Origin: CAYSUS01 sp964434165
Lineage (GTDB): Bacteria > Planctomycetota > Planctomycetia > Pirellulales > Thermoguttaceae
DNA length: 64,000 bases
Reading direction: 5' to 3'
Assembly: GCA_964434165.1 (NCBI GenBank)
Contig: CAYSUS010000039.1
Location: forward strand, 3,097 to 67,096
Made by a program: the position numbers and the translations under genes. The notes under the pieces were generated by a model, which saw nothing but the letters and a program-made list of their open reading frames with translations, was not told the origin of the DNA and did no database searches. Of the stretch, positions 8,301 to 16,633 are shown one piece after another. Position 1 is the first letter of the stretch. Each line of letters begins with the position of its first letter.

Positions 8301-10268
8301 ATGCGATCGCTTCTGGTTCCTGCCGCCGTTTCCCTCGCGCTTCTCCAAGGCTCGGCCGTCCTGGCCGAGCGATGGCGCGTCGAGCAGATCACTGACGACG
8401 ACGTGGACGACATCCAGTATCGGGTGTCGGACACGCACGTCGCCTGGCGCCACAATCACGGGAACGCCGCCGAGGCGTACTACTACGACGGCCGGTCGGC
8501 CTGCCAGGTGAGCAACGCCAAGACGCCGCGCCTGTTCGCCAACGACTCTCCGGCCCTGGACGGAGCCACGCTGGTGTGGCTGGGGTTCGCGAACAACTAC
8601 GACCTGTGGATGTTCGACGGCGAGAAGGCCACGCGTCTGACGCAGACCTCGGGGCGCCACGAGCGGAGCCCGAGCATCTCGGCCGGAACCGTCGTGTGGA
8701 AGGTCCCCGCGGAAAACGAAAAGGACCACGAGATCTACCTCTGGCGCGACGGCAAGACCGTGCGCCTGACCGAGAACGACTACGAGGACTCCAGTCCCAT
8801 GGTCTCCGGGCAACACGTCGTCTGGCAGGGAAAGAACGGGGAGGACTGGGAGATCTTCCTCTACGACGGCACGTCCACGCGGCAACTGACCAACAACCAG
8901 CACGACGACATCGAGCCCCGCGTGTGCGGCCGGCACGTGGTGTGGCGGGGGCACGACGGGAACGACTGGGAGATATTCCTTCACGAGGGCGGGCGAACGG
9001 TCCGGCTCTCGCAGAACGATTACGACGACCTGGAGCCGAGGGTCTGGGACGGACAGGTGGTCTGGACCGCCAAGTCGGACGGCGACTCCGAGATCGTACT
9101 GTACGACGGCATCTCGGCGCGGCCGCTGACGGTGAACGACTACGACGACCAGCATCCACAGATCCACGGCCGCCACGTGGCCTGGCAGGGCAAGGTCGGC
9201 GACGACTGGGAGCTGTTCGTCCGTACCGATCGGCGAATCCGCCAGTTGACCGACAACGACTACGACGACACGCTCCCCGTGTTGGGCGGCCTCGGCCTGG
9301 TCTGGCACGGGAAGGTGGGCTCCGACTGGGACCTGTTTCTCGCCCGGCCCATGTCGCTCCCGGCCCCGGTCGCCCTGCCCGACGCCCAGGCGCAGCGCGC
9401 GGCCATGGCGACCCTGCGCGAGGCGTACGGCGGCGCCCACGCGGAGGCGAAGACACCGGAGCAGCTCTCCGCGCTGGCACGCGATATGATCGACCGCGCG
9501 TACGAAACGTCGGGCGGCGAGACTGCGGCGGCCGAGCGATTCGCGCTGTTCCGCGCCGCCCGCACGGTGGCGGTCCAGGCCGGCGACGCCCAGGCGGCGC
9601 TCGACGCGGTCGAAGGCCTGGGCGAGTCGTTCGAGATGGAGCCGATGGAGGTGGACACGCTGCGCGAGCTCCTCACCCGGGCCCGCAAGCCGGACGAATG
9701 CCGCGAGATCGCCCGACATGCCCTCGGACGGATCGACGCGGCGACCGACGCGGAGGACTACGACCGCGCGGTACGCCTGGCCGGGCTCGCCCGAAGTGCC
9801 GCGGAGAAGTGCCGCGAGAAGGCGCTGGTCATGCAGGCCGTCGGGCTGCAGCGCGAGGTGCTGGCGGCCAAGCGATGGTCGCGGGGAGTCGCCCGCGCCC
9901 GGGAGAAGCTCGAAGACGATTCGGCGGACCCCCAGGCGAACCTTCTGGTGGGCAGGTTCCTCTGTTTTGCCAGAGGGAACTGGCAGCAGGGACTGCCCAT
10001 GCTCGCCGTGGGCAGCGACACGGGGCTGAAATCCGTGGCCCAGACGGAGCTGAAACAGCCGGAGAGCTTCGAAGATCGCATGGCCGTGGCCGATGCCTGG
10101 TGGGACCTCGCCTTGAAGGCTACCGGCGACGAGAAAAAGGTCCTGCTCCTCCGCGCGCGGCACTGGTACGAGCAGGCGGACCAGCTTTCGCCAGCCGGTC
10201 TGATGAAGGTCAAGATCGACCAGCGGATCCGCCAGGTCCACGAGGTCATGGAGAAGCTGAGCGACTGA
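8301..10268 (+). CDS. Secreted TolB/WD40-like beta-propeller protein with helical C-terminus
   Basis: A 655-residue protein with a Sec signal peptide (about 1-22, ending VLA) and GAGGAG six bases before the start. Residues about 28-350 contain eight repeats of roughly 42 residues. The consensus is NDYDDxxPxVxGxxVVWxGKxGxDWEIFLYDG; the last five are especially regular. This is the layout of TolB-type or periplasmic WD40-like propellers, probably eight-bladed. The acidic DNDYDD turns recur at the same point in each blade and could bind calcium, which is inference. Residues 370-655 are alpha-helical and TPR-like with no clear family. The partner or ligand is unknown. Confidence 0.8.
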   Translation: MRSLLVPAAVSLALLQGSAVLAERWRVEQITDDDVDDIQYRVSDTHVAWRHNHGNAAEAYYYDGRSACQVSNAKTPRLFANDSPALDGATLVWLGFANNYDLWMFDGEKATRLTQTSGRHERSPSISAGTVVWKVPAENEKDHEIYLWRDGKTVRLTENDYEDSSPMVSGQHVVWQGKNGEDWEIFLYDGTSTRQLTNNQHDDIEPRVCGRHVVWRGHDGNDWEIFLHEGGRTVRLSQNDYDDLEPRVWDGQVVWTAKSDGDSEIVLYDGISARPLTVNDYDDQHPQIHGRHVAWQGKVGDDWELFVRTDRRIRQLTDNDYDDTLPVLGGLGLVWHGKVGSDWDLFLARPMSLPAPVALPDAQAQRAAMATLREAYGGAHAEAKTPEQLSALARDMIDRAYETSGGETAAAERFALFRAARTVAVQAGDAQAALDAVEGLGESFEMEPMEVDTLRELLTRARKPDECREIARHALGRIDAATDAEDYDRAVRLAGLARSAAEKCREKALVMQAVGLQREVLAAKRWSRGVARAREKLEDDSADPQANLLVGRFLCFARGNWQQGLPMLAVGSDTGLKSVAQTELKQPESFEDRMAVADAWWDLALKATGDEKKVLLLRARHWYEQADQLSPAGLMKVKIDQRIRQVHEVMEKLSD

Positions 10269-10433
10269 ATCGCACATACCCCCAAGTGAGGCACATCGGG
10301 TCCGGCGAATTCCCTTCTGCCCGATCCTTACGCGGCCGATAACGAGGGAGAGCGGGCAAGGCCCCCCTTGAGCCGGGCACTGGCTTGAGCGAGCCGCTGG
10401 ATCGGCTAGAATAGACGGTTCGACCGAGGGACC

Positions 10434-10506
10434 GCCCCCTTAGCTCAGTTGGCAGAGCAATTGACTCTTAATCAATGGGTCGAAGGTTCGAGTCCTTCAG
10501 GGGGCA
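10434..10506 (+). tRNA. tRNA-Lys (anticodon CTT)
   Basis: A complete 73-nt cloverleaf. The acceptor GCCCCCT pairs with AGGGGGC. The D arm is GCTC/GAGC, and the anticodon stem ATTGA/TCAAT carries loop CTCTTAA with CTT at 10467-10469. The T arm GAAGG/CCTTC has TTCGAGT in its loop. CCA is not encoded. A hairpin terminator follows six bases after the discriminator base. Confidence 0.97.
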
Positions 10507-10511
10507 CTCCT

Positions 10512-10546
10512 AAAGCCCGTCGCAGCAACGAGTTGCGGCGGGCTTT
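10512..10546 (+). terminator. Hairpin terminator after tRNA-Lys
   Basis: A strong stem (aaagcccgtcgca paired with tgcggcgggcttt, one G-U pair) around a 9-nt loop, immediately downstream of the tRNA. The T-tract is only three bases inside the stem, with GCTT after it. It could end the tRNA transcript and precedes the DUF1549/1553 gene. Confidence 0.7.
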
Positions 10547-10781
10547 GCTTATGGGTCGGGGGGTTTGGGCCGCGTCCCCTGCCCTTCGTGCCCACTGCTT
10601 GACACCGAGCCGCCCGGGCCGCGGGAATCGGAGCCGGCCAGTCTTGAAGGCCCGCGATTCGGCAGATATTTCCCTGTGGTGATGAAGAGGCGAGGGGCGG
10701 CGCCGCCGGGTATAGTCCGCCCTCCCCCTGCACCTCTACGGATGGGTACGAGGGCTGGAACTCTTGAGGGGACTGACTGGC

Positions 10782-12356
10782 ATGCATGCCCTGATCTTCC
10801 TGGCCGCCTTCGCGGCGGCCCTGGGCGAGGCGGCGTCTCGCGAGCCGATCCGCCCTTTCGAAAGCGACGCCCCGGTGGTACCACGCAACAAGATCGACGA
10901 GCTGGTCTCGGCGCGCCTGGAGGAGCTGAAGATCGAGCCTGCCCGGCTCTGCTCCGACGAGGTGTTCGTGCGCCGGGCGCATCTCGACGTGATCGGCACG
11001 CTGCCAACGCTTGAGGAGACCGAGGAGTTCCTCGCCGACCGCAGCCCGGACAAGCGCGAGGTGCTCATCGACCGCCTGCTGCGGCGCGAGGAATTCGCCG
11101 ACTACTGGGCCATGAAGTGGGGCGACGCACTGCGGATGAAGGCCGAGTTCCCCATCAACCTCTGGCCCAACGCGGTGCAGGCGTATCACCGCTGGGTGCG
11201 GACGTGCATTGCGAACAACGAGCCGTACGACCGCATGGCTCGCCGGATGCTGACGGCCAGCGGCAGCAACTTCCGCGTGCCGCCGGTGAACTTCTACCGC
11301 GCGGCGCAGAGCAGGGAGCCGAAGGCTTTGGCCCAGGCCGTGGCGCTCACCTTCATGGGCGCGCGGGCCGACAAGTGGCCCGAGGATCGCCTGGCGGGCA
11401 TGGCGGTGTTCTTCTCGCGGATCGAGTTCAAATCGACGGGCGAGTGGAAGGAGGAGATCGTCCAGTTCGATGCGCTACGCATCGGACGGCGCGGCGCCAA
11501 CGTGCCGACCGAGGCCGTGCTGCCCGACGGCTCGCGCGCCAAGTGGGCGGCGGAAGCGGATCCCCGCGAGGTGTTCGCCGACTGGCTGATCCGGCCGGAG
11601 AACCCGTGGTTCGCGCGCCACGCGGTCAATCGCATCTGGTACTGGCTCATGGGCCGCGGGATCGTGCACGAGCCGGACGACCACCGGGCCGACAACCCGC
11701 CGAGCAACCCGGCCCTGCTGGCCTACCTGGAGAAGGAGCTGGTCGAGTCCGACTACGACCTCAAACACATCCACCGGCTGATCCTCACCTCGACGACGTA
11801 CCAGCTTTCCTCGATTCCGCGCTCGGACCATCCCCAGGCCGCGGCCCAGTTCGCCTATTGTCCGGTGCGGCGCCTGGACGCCGAGGTGCTGGTCGACGCC
11901 CTGTGCCAGATCACGGGGACGACCGAGGAGTATTCGAGCCAGATCCCGGAACCGTTCACGTTCGTCCCGGAGCACCAGCGCTCGATCGCCCTGTCCGACG
12001 GGAGCATCGGCAGCTCGTTCCTGGAACTGTTCGGGCGTCCGCCGCGCGACACGGGCATGGCCTCGGAGCGGAACATGCGGCCCTCGGCCGCGCAGCGCCT
12101 GCACCTGCTCAACTCGAGCCACATCCGGCGCAAGATCGAGCAGGGCGAGGGGCTCCGCGCTCTGGCCGGACGCTCGCGCGACCCGAAAGAGACCGTGGAC
12201 AAGCTGTGCCTGACCATCCTCTCCAGGCGTCCCACGGCCGAGGAATCGAAGGCACTCAAGGAGTACGCGGATTCGGGCGCCGCAAGCGGGCGCGAGTTGC
12301 TGGTTGACATAGCGTGGGCACTGATCAACACGGCGGAGTTCCAGTACCGGCATTAG
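10782..12356 (+). CDS. DUF1549/DUF1553 domain protein (planctomycete)
   Basis: A 524-residue exported protein with a short N-terminal hydrophobic leader (MHALIFLAAFAAALGEAAS). The DUF1549 pattern follows at about residues 40-210 (RAHLDVIGTLPTLEETEEFL, then DRLLRREEFADYWAMKWGDALR). The DUF1553 pattern takes up the second half (FADWLIRPENPWFARHAVNRIWYWLMGRG, YDLKHIHRLILTSTTYQLS, RPSAAQRLHLLNSS). Family members are abundant in planctomycetes, usually beside DUF1501, and have no established activity. ATG 10782 follows GAGGGGA; a TTG start 18 bases earlier is possible. Unlike many relatives, it has no cytochrome-c (CxxCH) domain, so it is a short version. It forms a set with the next two genes. 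Confidence 0.9.
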   Translation: MHALIFLAAFAAALGEAASREPIRPFESDAPVVPRNKIDELVSARLEELKIEPARLCSDEVFVRRAHLDVIGTLPTLEETEEFLADRSPDKREVLIDRLLRREEFADYWAMKWGDALRMKAEFPINLWPNAVQAYHRWVRTCIANNEPYDRMARRMLTASGSNFRVPPVNFYRAAQSREPKALAQAVALTFMGARADKWPEDRLAGMAVFFSRIEFKSTGEWKEEIVQFDALRIGRRGANVPTEAVLPDGSRAKWAAEADPREVFADWLIRPENPWFARHAVNRIWYWLMGRGIVHEPDDHRADNPPSNPALLAYLEKELVESDYDLKHIHRLILTSTTYQLSSIPRSDHPQAAAQFAYCPVRRLDAEVLVDALCQITGTTEEYSSQIPEPFTFVPEHQRSIALSDGSIGSSFLELFGRPPRDTGMASERNMRPSAAQRLHLLNSSHIRRKIEQGEGLRALAGRSRDPKETVDKLCLTILSRRPTAEESKALKEYADSGAASGRELLVDIAWALINTAEFQYRH

Positions 12357-12385
12357 CAGGCCGCGCATCGCCGGCCATGAAGGGT

Positions 12386-12463
12386 GGGAAAAGGGGGCGG
12401 GACCCTTATGCCGGCACGGCCGGAAGGGTGTTTCGCACGAAAGGGGTCCCGACCCCTTTTCCC
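12386..12463. repeat. Imperfect inverted repeat of the GGGTC(C)GGACCC type
   Basis: The left arm ggaaaagggggcgggaccc is nearly complementary to gggtcccgaccccttttccc on the right, around a loop of about 37 bases. It sits between the DUF1549/1553 and DUF1501 genes. A related element occurs at 18440-18490, so this is probably a dispersed palindromic element rather than a simple terminator. A termination or processing role inside the gene set is possible. Confidence 0.6.
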
Positions 12464-12519
12464 GGAACACGCAAGGTTGTTTCAAGGGTCGGCCGTCGTT
12501 GGCGGCCAAGGAGAGAGCA

Positions 12520-13872
12520 GTGAAACCGAACCACGACAAGGATCCCCAGGCGGCGGTCTCGCGCCGCGACGTGCTGCGGGGCGGACTGGGCGCGGCGGCC
12601 GGGCTGCTGCTGACCGATCGGCTGGGGCGACCGGCGCCTGCCGCTCCGCGACCGGCCAGGGCCAAGGCCGTGATCCAAATCTGGATGTGGGGCGGCCCGG
12701 CCCACCTCGATACGTTCGATCCCAAGCCGGACGCCGGCTACGACTTCTGCGGGCCGCTGAGCAAAGCGATCCCGACCAGCGTGGACGGAATCGTGGTCGG
12801 CGAGATGCTCCCCCAGCTCGCGCAGCAGGCCGACAAGTACGCGATCATCCGCAGTATGACCCATGGGGTGAACGCGCACGAGACCGCCTCGTACATGGTG
12901 CAGACGGGCCGGATGTCGGGCGGGCGCGACGTGTTCCCCTGCGCCGGCGCGGTGGTTTCGCTCTTCAAGGGATACGACGCCGGCTACGAGGGGCTTATCC
13001 CGCCCTACATCGTCCTCACCCAGCCGCAGGGACGGTTCTCCGAGGCCGGGTTTCTGGGCGCCCGCTATAAGCCGTTCGCCACGGGCGGCGACCCGGGCCA
13101 GAAGCAGTTCGTGGTCGAGGGGGTCGTGGCCGAGGGCATCTCCGAGCAGCGCCAGGCGGCGCGCCGCGGGCTGCTCGGGAAGCTCAACACGCTGGCCCAC
13201 GCCCTGAAGACCGACCCCGAGATCGAGGCCTTCAGGAAGTGCGAGGACCAGGCCTACGACCTGATCCTCGGCGACGCCGGCAAGGTGTTCGATCCGGCCC
13301 AGGAAAGCGACGAGCTCCGCGACCGGTACGGGCGCAATACCTTCGGGCAGTCATGCCTGATCGCGCGGCGGCTCGTGGAGCGCGGCGTGCGCTACGTGAC
13401 CATCAACTACAAGGGCTGGGACACGCACAAACAGCACTTCCAGACCATGCGCCGCAAGCTGCCCGAGATGGACAAGGGGTTCGCCACGCTGCTGGCGGAC
13501 CTGTCCGATCGCGGCCTTTTGGACAGCACGATCGTGTGGTGGAGCGGCGAGTTCGGGCGCACGCCGCGCGTGCAGTGGGACCCGCCCTGGAACGGCGGGC
13601 GCGGGCACTACGGCCGCGTGTTCTCCGCGGTCGTGGCCGGCGGCGGCTTCCGCGGCGGACGAGTGGTCGGGGCCTCGAACGAGAACGGCATCGCGGTCGC
13701 CGAGCGCCCCGTTTACCCCTGGGACCTGATCGCGAGCATGTACGAGCTGCTGGGCATTCCGTCCGACGCGACGCTCCCGCATCCGGAGGGCAAGGTCGTC
13801 CGCGCCACGCCCTCCGCCGCCGAGGGCTACGAGTCGGGCGGAATCCTGCGCGAGATCATGGAAAAAATGTGA
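12520..13872 (+). CDS. Tat-exported DUF1501 protein
   Basis: A 450-residue protein starting at GTG 12520, with AAGGAG six bases upstream. A twin-arginine leader (SRRDVLRGGLGAAAGLLL) is followed by the DUF1501 hallmarks: QIWMWGGPAHLDTFDPKP near 50, SMTHGVNAHETASYMVQTG near 115, YVTINYKGWDTHKQHF near 300, WWSGEFGRTPRVQW near 340 and GRGHYGRVFSAVVAGGGF near 360. DUF1501 proteins are related to the alkaline phosphatase/sulfatase fold and occur with DUF1549/1553 proteins in planctomycetes. The leader indicates export as a folded protein. Substrate unknown. It is the middle gene of a three-gene set, with 7 bp to the next. Confidence 0.92.
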   Translation: MKPNHDKDPQAAVSRRDVLRGGLGAAAGLLLTDRLGRPAPAAPRPARAKAVIQIWMWGGPAHLDTFDPKPDAGYDFCGPLSKAIPTSVDGIVVGEMLPQLAQQADKYAIIRSMTHGVNAHETASYMVQTGRMSGGRDVFPCAGAVVSLFKGYDAGYEGLIPPYIVLTQPQGRFSEAGFLGARYKPFATGGDPGQKQFVVEGVVAEGISEQRQAARRGLLGKLNTLAHALKTDPEIEAFRKCEDQAYDLILGDAGKVFDPAQESDELRDRYGRNTFGQSCLIARRLVERGVRYVTINYKGWDTHKQHFQTMRRKLPEMDKGFATLLADLSDRGLLDSTIVWWSGEFGRTPRVQWDPPWNGGRGHYGRVFSAVVAGGGFRGGRVVGASNENGIAVAERPVYPWDLIASMYELLGIPSDATLPHPEGKVVRATPSAAEGYESGGILREIMEKM

Positions 13873-13879
13873 GGACCCC

Positions 13880-16171
13880 ATGAACCCGAACCCAACGTGT
13901 CTGTCGGCTTGCCTCGTTGCGCTGGTGGCGGCCTCGCCGGCGGCCCTTGCGCAGAAGGACCCGCACGTGGGCTACGTGTATCCGGCGGGCGGACAGCAGG
14001 GCGCGGTGTTCCAGGTGCAAGTCGGCGGCCAGTATCTGGACGGCGTAAGCCGGGTGATCGTCTCCGGGGCCGGCCTGAAGGCCGAGGTGGTCGAGCACAC
14101 CAAGCCGCTGTCCCCGCAACAGATCAACCAGCTTCGGGAGAAGTTCCGCAAGCTCCGGGAACTCGCCCAGACCCAGCGGCGCAAGGGCCGCCGGCCCGCC
14201 AGGCCGGGCGACTTCCAGTCGTACCGCGACCTGGCCGACCAGGTGGGATTGACGGAAGAGGATTTCCGGCGCGCGGCCGAGGCCCGCAAAAGGCTCAACG
14301 ATCCCAAGCGCCAGCCCAACCCCCAGATCGCCGAGACGGTGGCGCTCGAGGTGACGCTCGCCGCGGATGCCGAGCCCGGCCCGCGCGAGATCCGCCTCCT
14401 AACCGACGGGGGGCTCTCCAACCCGATCGCGTTTCACGTGAGCCCGTGGGCCGAGGTCCGCGAGAATGAGCCGAACGACCAGGAGCCGGATCGCGGCATC
14501 GAGGGGCCGCTGCCGGTGGTCGTCAACGGCCAGATCATGCCCGGCGACGTGGACCGCTTCCGGTTCGAGGCCCGCAAGGGCGAGCGAATCGTGGTGGCCG
14601 TCAGCGCCCGGGAACTGGTCCCCTACCTGGCCGACGCGGTGCCGGGATGGTTCCAGGCCACGGTCGCGCTGGAAGACGCGGGCGGCAGGGAGGTGGCCTA
14701 CGCCGACGATTTCCGCTTCCATCCCGATCCGGCGCTGTGCTACGAGATCCCGGAGGATGGGGCTTACGTCGTCGAGATCAAGGATGCGGTTTACCGCGGG
14801 CGCGAGGACTTCGTCTATCGCATCGCGCTCGGTGAGGTGCCGATGGTGACCGGCGTGTTTCCGCTCGGCGGGCGCAGTGGCGAGCCCACCGAAGTGGAGC
14901 TGGCCGGGTGGAATCTCTCCCAGGACAAGATGAAGATCGAGCTGGACGGCAAGGCCCCGGCACGCCGCCGGCTCGATCTGCTGAAAGCGGGGGGCGGCTC
15001 GGGCCGCGTGCCGTTCGCGCTCGACACGCTGCCCGAGTGTCTGGAGCGCGAGCCCAACGACGAGGTGAGATCCGCGCAGCAGCTTGACGCCCCGGCGATC
15101 GTCAACGGGCGCATCGACCGGCCGGGCGACTGGGACGTGTTCCGCGTGGTGGGCCGGGCAGGCGACGTGCTCATCGCCGAGGTCGAGGCGCGGCGCCTCG
15201 GCTCGCCCCTCGACTCCGTGCTCAAGCTGACCGACGCGGGCGGGAACCTCGTGGCGGCCAACGACGATTGGGTGGACAAGTCGGCGGGACTGACCACGCA
15301 CCACGCCGACTCGCGCCTGGAGATCGCGCTTCCGGCGCACGGGGCGTACTACGTGCACCTGGGCGACGCCCAGCGCCAAGGCGACTCGGCCCGCGCCTAC
15401 CGGCTGCGGGTCGCGCCGCCCCGGCCCGACTTCGAGCTTCGCGTCGCACCGTCGAGCATCAACGCGCGCGCGGGCCAGCCGGCCCTCGTCACGGTGCACG
15501 CCGTGCGCCGCGACGGCTTCGACGGCGACATCACGCTGGCTTTGACGGACGCTCCGCCAGGATGCGTGCTCAGCGGCGCGTGGGTGCCGGCCGGGCAGTC
15601 GCAAGCGAGGGCCACGCTCTCCGTGCCGCCGGGCGCTGGGGACGGACCGATCCGGCTTTCGATCGAGGGCCGTGCAGAGATCGCGGGAAAGACGGTGCGT
15701 CGAACGGCCACCCCGGCCGAAGACATGATGCAGGCGTTCATCTACCGCCATCTCGTGCCTTCCGAGGCGCTGATGGTATCCGTCTTCGGTCAACTCCGCA
15801 TGCGCGAGCCGGTCCGGCTCTTGGAGAAGGGCCCCGTGGCGCTGCCGGTCGGGAAAGCAACCAACGTGCGTTTCACCTTGCCTGTCGGTCGGTTCGCCAA
15901 CCAGATCAGGCTCTCCTTGAGCGATCCGCCCGAGGGGGTCGCGATCGCCGACGTCTCGCACGTGGGATCCGTCGGCGTCGTGAAGGTCCAGGCGGATCCG
16001 GAGAAAGCGAAAGCGGGCCTGAAGGGCAATCTCATCTTCGAGGCCTTCCTGGAACGCTCCGTGGGAAACAGGGCCGGGCAAGCCGGCGGCAGGACTCGCA
16101 GGGTCCCCATCGGCGTGCTGCCGGCCGTGCCCTTCGAGGTGGTCGGCAGCGTCAATGCCCCGGAAGCTTGA
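13880..16171 (+). CDS. Exported protein with PPC (pre-peptidase C-terminal) domains
   Basis: A 763-residue protein with a Sec signal peptide (LSACLVALVAASPAALA). An IPT/Ig-like segment follows (GYVYPAGGQQGAVFQVQVGG, about 32-75). A charged helical linker (about 80-150) comes before two PPC domains. The first begins ENEPNDQEPD near 195 and the second EREPNDEVRSAQ near 392; both end in the DAYYVHL/GAYVVEI type of strand. A long C-terminal beta-rich part has no family I recognise. PPC domains usually sit on secreted enzymes and help binding or maturation. Position directly after DUF1501 is the standard planctomycete arrangement. No catalytic motif was seen. Confidence 0.87.
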   Translation: MNPNPTCLSACLVALVAASPAALAQKDPHVGYVYPAGGQQGAVFQVQVGGQYLDGVSRVIVSGAGLKAEVVEHTKPLSPQQINQLREKFRKLRELAQTQRRKGRRPARPGDFQSYRDLADQVGLTEEDFRRAAEARKRLNDPKRQPNPQIAETVALEVTLAADAEPGPREIRLLTDGGLSNPIAFHVSPWAEVRENEPNDQEPDRGIEGPLPVVVNGQIMPGDVDRFRFEARKGERIVVAVSARELVPYLADAVPGWFQATVALEDAGGREVAYADDFRFHPDPALCYEIPEDGAYVVEIKDAVYRGREDFVYRIALGEVPMVTGVFPLGGRSGEPTEVELAGWNLSQDKMKIELDGKAPARRRLDLLKAGGGSGRVPFALDTLPECLEREPNDEVRSAQQLDAPAIVNGRIDRPGDWDVFRVVGRAGDVLIAEVEARRLGSPLDSVLKLTDAGGNLVAANDDWVDKSAGLTTHHADSRLEIALPAHGAYYVHLGDAQRQGDSARAYRLRVAPPRPDFELRVAPSSINARAGQPALVTVHAVRRDGFDGDITLALTDAPPGCVLSGAWVPAGQSQARATLSVPPGAGDGPIRLSIEGRAEIAGKTVRRTATPAEDMMQAFIYRHLVPSEALMVSVFGQLRMREPVRLLEKGPVALPVGKATNVRFTLPVGRFANQIRLSLSDPPEGVAIADVSHVGSVGVVKVQADPEKAKAGLKGNLIFEAFLERSVGNRAGQAGGRTRRVPIGVLPAVPFEVVGSVNAPEA

Positions 16172-16633
16172 CCCGGTGGGTCGCGATCGCCCAGGATCGC
16201 GGGGTCGGCGCAGGGGAACTGCCTAACGGCCGCGCCGCGTCGTGGTTCCCCGCTACGCGGGGCGTTCGATGCGCGTTCTCTGGCTTCAGCCCGGCAGCAG
16301 CGGAAGCACGGGCCGAGAACTGACAAATGGCCGAAAGCTACGTGCCTTGCTGGGTCTTTCGTCTCTCTGGCACCCTAATAGCAACACCCCACAATCCGCC
16401 CGAATCCGGGGCGTGCGGGCGCCAGTGACCCCCGGTCCCGAGACGCCCCAGCACGCCGCCTGACGCACGCTCCGGCCGGTCGGGTGCTGCCGAACGGCTG
16501 CGGTAACCCGCCGGCAATGGCGGCGAGGAACGTTGTCTTCAGTTGGAAGACCGCCCGCCATTCCCGGTCGAGGTCAATCGCGTAGTAGTCGGAGGGGTCA
16601 CTCAAAGAAGAGGATTAGCAGCAGGACCACCAT
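16172..16633. other. Intergenic stretch with a possible gene remnant (16375-16605, minus)
   Basis: No complete gene is convincing between the PPC gene and the insertion sequence. On the minus strand a frame at 16375-16605 begins LSDPSDYYAIDLDREWRAVF and reads like real coding for about 35 residues before becoming Arg/Gly-rich. It could be the beginning of a gene disrupted upstream or by rearrangement. I could not assign it to a family. The rest shows nothing recognisable. Confidence 0.35.

Noticed and set aside
7128..10277. A 1049-codon minus-strand frame covering the RraA-like and propeller genes
   Set aside because: It is antisense to the propeller gene and out of frame with the RraA-like gene, both of which have domains and ribosome-binding sites.
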